DNA of 26,443 bases from an uncultured Klebsiella sp. (lineage in GTDB: Bacteria > Pseudomonadota > Gammaproteobacteria > Enterobacterales > Enterobacteriaceae): NCBI GenBank assembly GCA_902490055.1, contig CABUCP010000003.1, positions 1 through 26,443 of the forward strand, written 5' to 3'. Positions 24,629-26,443 of the stretch are shown in pieces; positions within the stretch are counted from its first letter, which is position 1; each line of letters begins with the position of its first letter. The position numbers and the translations under genes are program-made. The notes under the pieces are model-generated. The model ran no database searches and had not been told where the DNA came from. It worked only from the letters and a program-made list of their open reading frames with translations.

Positions 24629-24652
24629 TTTCCTCACTTAGCTGTGAGGAAA
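24629..24652. promoter_or_regulatory. Inverted repeat overlapping the marR ribosome-binding site
   Basis: TTTCCTCAC-N6-GTGAGGAAA: nine-base perfect arms with a six-base centre, 24 bp in total, five bases from the MarR start codon. It could be an operator for the regulator or an mRNA hairpin hiding the ribosome-binding site. Confidence 0.75.
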
Positions 24653-24655
24653 ATA

Positions 24656-24675
24656 ATACTTATCAGGGTAAGTAT
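24656..24675. promoter_or_regulatory. Palindromic MarR-type operator candidate
   Basis: ATACTTA-N6-TAAGTAT: seven-base perfect arms, 20 bp in total, the size and AT-rich type usual for MarR-family operators. It lies three bases from the inverted repeat at 24629-24652, where the promoter of the minus-strand operon should be. Confidence 0.75.
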
Positions 24676-24728
24676 CAAGAAACAATGGGCGTAGAAGCAT
24701 CAATTGGTAAATTTTGTGAATGTAAAAT

Positions 24729-24759
24729 CCCCGGTCGCGCTAACGCTTACCGGGGCTAC
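24729..24759. repeat. Single REP-like element
   Basis: One palindromic unit with a 'ccccggtcgcgctaacgctt' core followed by 'accggggctac', between the MarR promoter and the 3' end of yjiS. It is a lone REP, placed to stabilise the 3' end of yjiS mRNA. Confidence 0.8.
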
Positions 24760-24772
24760 GAAAACGCACTTT

Positions 24773-24937
24773 TTAATTAATCTGATCGCGGCGCAGCCCA
24801 ACATCTTTCAACTGTTCGTCGCTCATTCGCTGCAATGTTCTGCGTGTTTGCCCACGAAGCCACCATTTTTTAAACGCTCGCGCCAGAAATACCCAGCCGA
24901 TAAACGGCTGTTTTGCCCGATTCTCGTGAAATTCCAT
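24773..24937 (-). CDS. yjiS: DUF1127 small protein YjiS
   Basis: 54-aa basic protein that I translated by hand on the minus strand: it begins MEFHENRAKQPFIGW and ends 'MSDEQLKDVGLRRDQIN'. The tail is the DUF1127 signature, and N-terminus, length and position match E. coli YjiS. DUF1127 proteins in other bacteria are small RNA-binding or phosphate/stress-linked factors; YjiS itself has no proven role. Strong ribosome-binding sites (GAGGAGG and GAGG) lie upstream of the ATG. It is divergent from yjiR, with 177 bases between the starts. Confidence 0.92.
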   Translation of the reverse strand: MEFHENRAKQPFIGWVFLARAFKKWWLRGQTRRTLQRMSDEQLKDVGLRRDQIN

Positions 24938-24992
24938 CCTCTACCTCCTCGCCTTGCCAGAGACTTTATCTTCACGGATCCGGGCCTGAACA

Positions 24993-25114
24993 ATACAGAT
25001 TCACAAAACACTTTTCTTTAACATACAGATTAGCTAAAACGTACACTACACCTCATTTTTAACGCCTATCTGTACTGGTTTATCCATCTGTATGGCGACA
25101 ATAAAGGATACAGA
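24993..25114. promoter_or_regulatory. Array of ATACAGAT-type boxes between yjiS and yjiR
   Basis: ATACAGAT at 24993-25000 and 25023-25030 (30-bp period). Its reverse complement occurs as ATCTGTAc at 25068-25075 and ATCTGTAT at 25086-25093 (18-bp period). A partial copy ATACAGA at 25108-25114 abuts the yjiR ATG. MocR-type regulators typically bind such direct and inverted boxes in the divergent promoter next to their own gene, so this is the likely YjiR operator. Confidence 0.75.
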
Positions 25115-26443
25115 ATGACTCGTTACCAACATCTGGCCAGCCTGCTGGCGGAACGTATCGAACAAGGGCTGTATCGCCACGGCGAAAAACTGCCGTCGGT
25201 ACGCAGCCTGAGCCAGGAGCACGGCGTCAGCATCAGTACCGTCCAGCAGGCCTATCAGACGCTGGAACAACAGCAGCTGATCGTGCCGCAGCCGCGCTCC
25301 GGCTATTTTGTCGCCCCGCGCCGCGCCCAGCCGCCGGTGCCGCCGATGTCGCGCCCGGTACAACGCCCGGTGGAGATAACCCAGTGGGATCAGGTGCTGA
25401 ACATGCTGGAAGCCCGCGGCGATAAATCGATTATCCCTTTCGGCGGCGGAGCGCCGGACGTTACCCAACCGAGCCTCAAACCACTGTGGCGCGAAATGAG
25501 CCGGGTGGTACAACACAACATCACGGAAGTCCTGAGTTACGACGAGCTGGCCGGTCGCCGCGAACTGCGCGAACAGATCGCCCGCCTGATGCTCGACGGC
25601 GGATCGGTCGTTACCGCCGACGATCTGCTGATCACCAGCGGCTGCCACAGCGCACTGTCGCTGGCGCTACTGTCGGTGTGCCAGCCTGGCGACATTATTG
25701 CCGTCGAATCCCCCACCTATTACGGCACCATGCAGCTGCTGCGCGGTCTGGGGCTGAAAGCCATCGAGATCCCCACCGATCCGGAGTCCGGGATCAGCAT
25801 TGAGGCTTTAGAACTGGCGCTGGATCAGTGGCCGATCAAAGGCGTGATTCTGGTACCAAACTGCAATAATCCGCTGGGATTTATCATGCCTGACGCCCGC
25901 AAACGGGCGGTGCTGTGTCTTGCCCAGCGCCACGATATTGTTATTTTTGAGGATGATATTTACGGCGAGCTGGCGACCGAATATCCGCGCCCGCGCACCA
26001 TTCATTCATGGGATATCGACGGCCGGGTGATACTTTGCAGCTCATTTACCAAGACCATCGCCCCCGGGCTGCGCATCGGTTGGATTGCGCCCGGGCGCTA
26101 CTACGACAAGCTGCTGCAGATGAAGTACGCCGCCAGCGGCACTAACGTTCCTTCCACCCAGTTGGCGGCCTGTAACTTTATTCGCGAAGGCCACTACCAC
26201 CGCCACGTGCGGCGGATGCGGCAGATCTATCAGCGCAATATGGATATCTATACCTGCTGGCTGCGGGAGTTTTTCCCCTGCGGGATCTGCGTTACCCGGC
26301 CAAAAGGCGGCTTTATGCTGTGGGTCGAATTACCGGAACAGGTGGATATGGTCTGCGTCGCGAAGCAGCTGTGTCGGCTGAAAATCCAGGTCGCGCCAGG
26401 CTCGCTGTTTTCGGCATCGGGGAAGTATCGTAACTGTTTACGA
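25115..26443 (+). CDS. yjiR: MocR-type regulator YjiR (GntR HTH fused to class I aminotransferase), 3' cut
   Basis: The first 443 residues of a protein of about 470 (E. coli YjiR length) are visible, open to the last base of the window. Residues 1-75 are a GntR winged helix ('GEKLPSVRSLSQEHGVSISTVQQAYQTLE'). After a Pro-rich linker ('AQPPVPPMSRPVQRPVEI') comes a PLP-dependent aminotransferase-like domain with 'YDELAGRRELREQIARL', 'VPNCNNPLG', 'FEDDIYGEL' and the PLP-lysine Lys313 in 'SSFTKTIAPGLR'. The lysine is intact, so PLP binding is expected. Function of YjiR is unknown; MocR relatives sense PLP or amino compounds. Start ATG 25115 matches the E. coli N-terminus MTRYQHLA. Confidence 0.95.
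   Translation, partial: MTRYQHLASLLAERIEQGLYRHGEKLPSVRSLSQEHGVSISTVQQAYQTLEQQQLIVPQPRSGYFVAPRRAQPPVPPMSRPVQRPVEITQWDQVLNMLEARGDKSIIPFGGGAPDVTQPSLKPLWREMSRVVQHNITEVLSYDELAGRRELREQIARLMLDGGSVVTADDLLITSGCHSALSLALLSVCQPGDIIAVESPTYYGTMQLLRGLGLKAIEIPTDPESGISIEALELALDQWPIKGVILVPNCNNPLGFIMPDARKRAVLCLAQRHDIVIFEDDIYGELATEYPRPRTIHSWDIDGRVILCSSFTKTIAPGLRIGWIAPGRYYDKLLQMKYAASGTNVPSTQLAACNFIREGHYHRHVRRMRQIYQRNMDIYTCWLREFFPCGICVTRPKGGFMLWVELPEQVDMVCVAKQLCRLKIQVAPGSLFSASGKYRNCLR

Overview
The window looks like chromosome of a Klebsiella/Raoultella-type member of the Enterobacteriaceae. It is GC-rich, its protein sequences match E. coli relatives closely, and REP/BIME palindromes of the 'gccggataagcg' type sit between genes. 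Gene order recalls the E. coli tsr-hpa-btsT-yjiX-yjiA and yjiS/R-mdtM-yjiN-M-L neighbourhoods, but rearranged. The genus is an inference; no rRNA or other typing marker is present.

Region 1 (1-10425, all +) is the 4-hydroxyphenylacetate (homoprotocatechuate) meta-cleavage cluster. Its order is hpaG1, hpaG2, hpaE, hpaD, hpaF, hpaH, hpaI, hpaX, hpaA, then separately hpaB and hpaC. HpaBC hydroxylates 4-HPA, HpaD opens the ring, and HpaE, HpaF, HpaG and HpaH process the product. HpaI releases pyruvate and succinic semialdehyde. HpaX is the uptake carrier and HpaA the AraC-type activator. The first base of the hpaG1 start codon lies just outside the window. A BIME splits the operon between hpaF and hpaH, another follows hpaA, and a strong terminator follows hpaC.

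Region 2 (10426-14192) holds btsT-yjiX-yjiA, a high-affinity pyruvate uptake module. Upstream of btsT are a perfect-armed CRP site and three BtsR-type motifs spaced exactly 20 bp apart. The normal btsT start is out of frame with the rest of the gene because of a small lesion after codon 5.

Region 3 (14209-16695, -) has a succinate-semialdehyde dehydrogenase, which could consume the HpaI product, and an Rpn-family nuclease with a 12-bp in-frame tandem repeat. Region 4 (16901-22035, +) has yjiN, mdtM, a DUF2164 gene, then yjiM-yjiL and a DUF3343 gene. The last three form a tight operon for an ATP-driven, iron-sulphur, dehydratase-type reductase.

Region 5 (22032-24623, -) is a MarR-HlyD-DUF2955 operon, a putative efflux system, with two perfect inverted repeats at its promoter. 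Region 6 (24773-26443) has yjiS (54 aa, short and easily missed) divergent from yjiR, a MocR-type regulator cut by the window end. Their intergenic region contains five copies of an ATACAGAT-like octamer, a likely YjiR operator.

I see no CRISPR array, tRNA or rRNA gene, insertion sequence or restriction-modification system. Most of the window is well-known enterobacterial gene content. The least explained parts are the btsT lesion, the three regulatory arrays, and the YjiM/YjiL/DUF3343 system.
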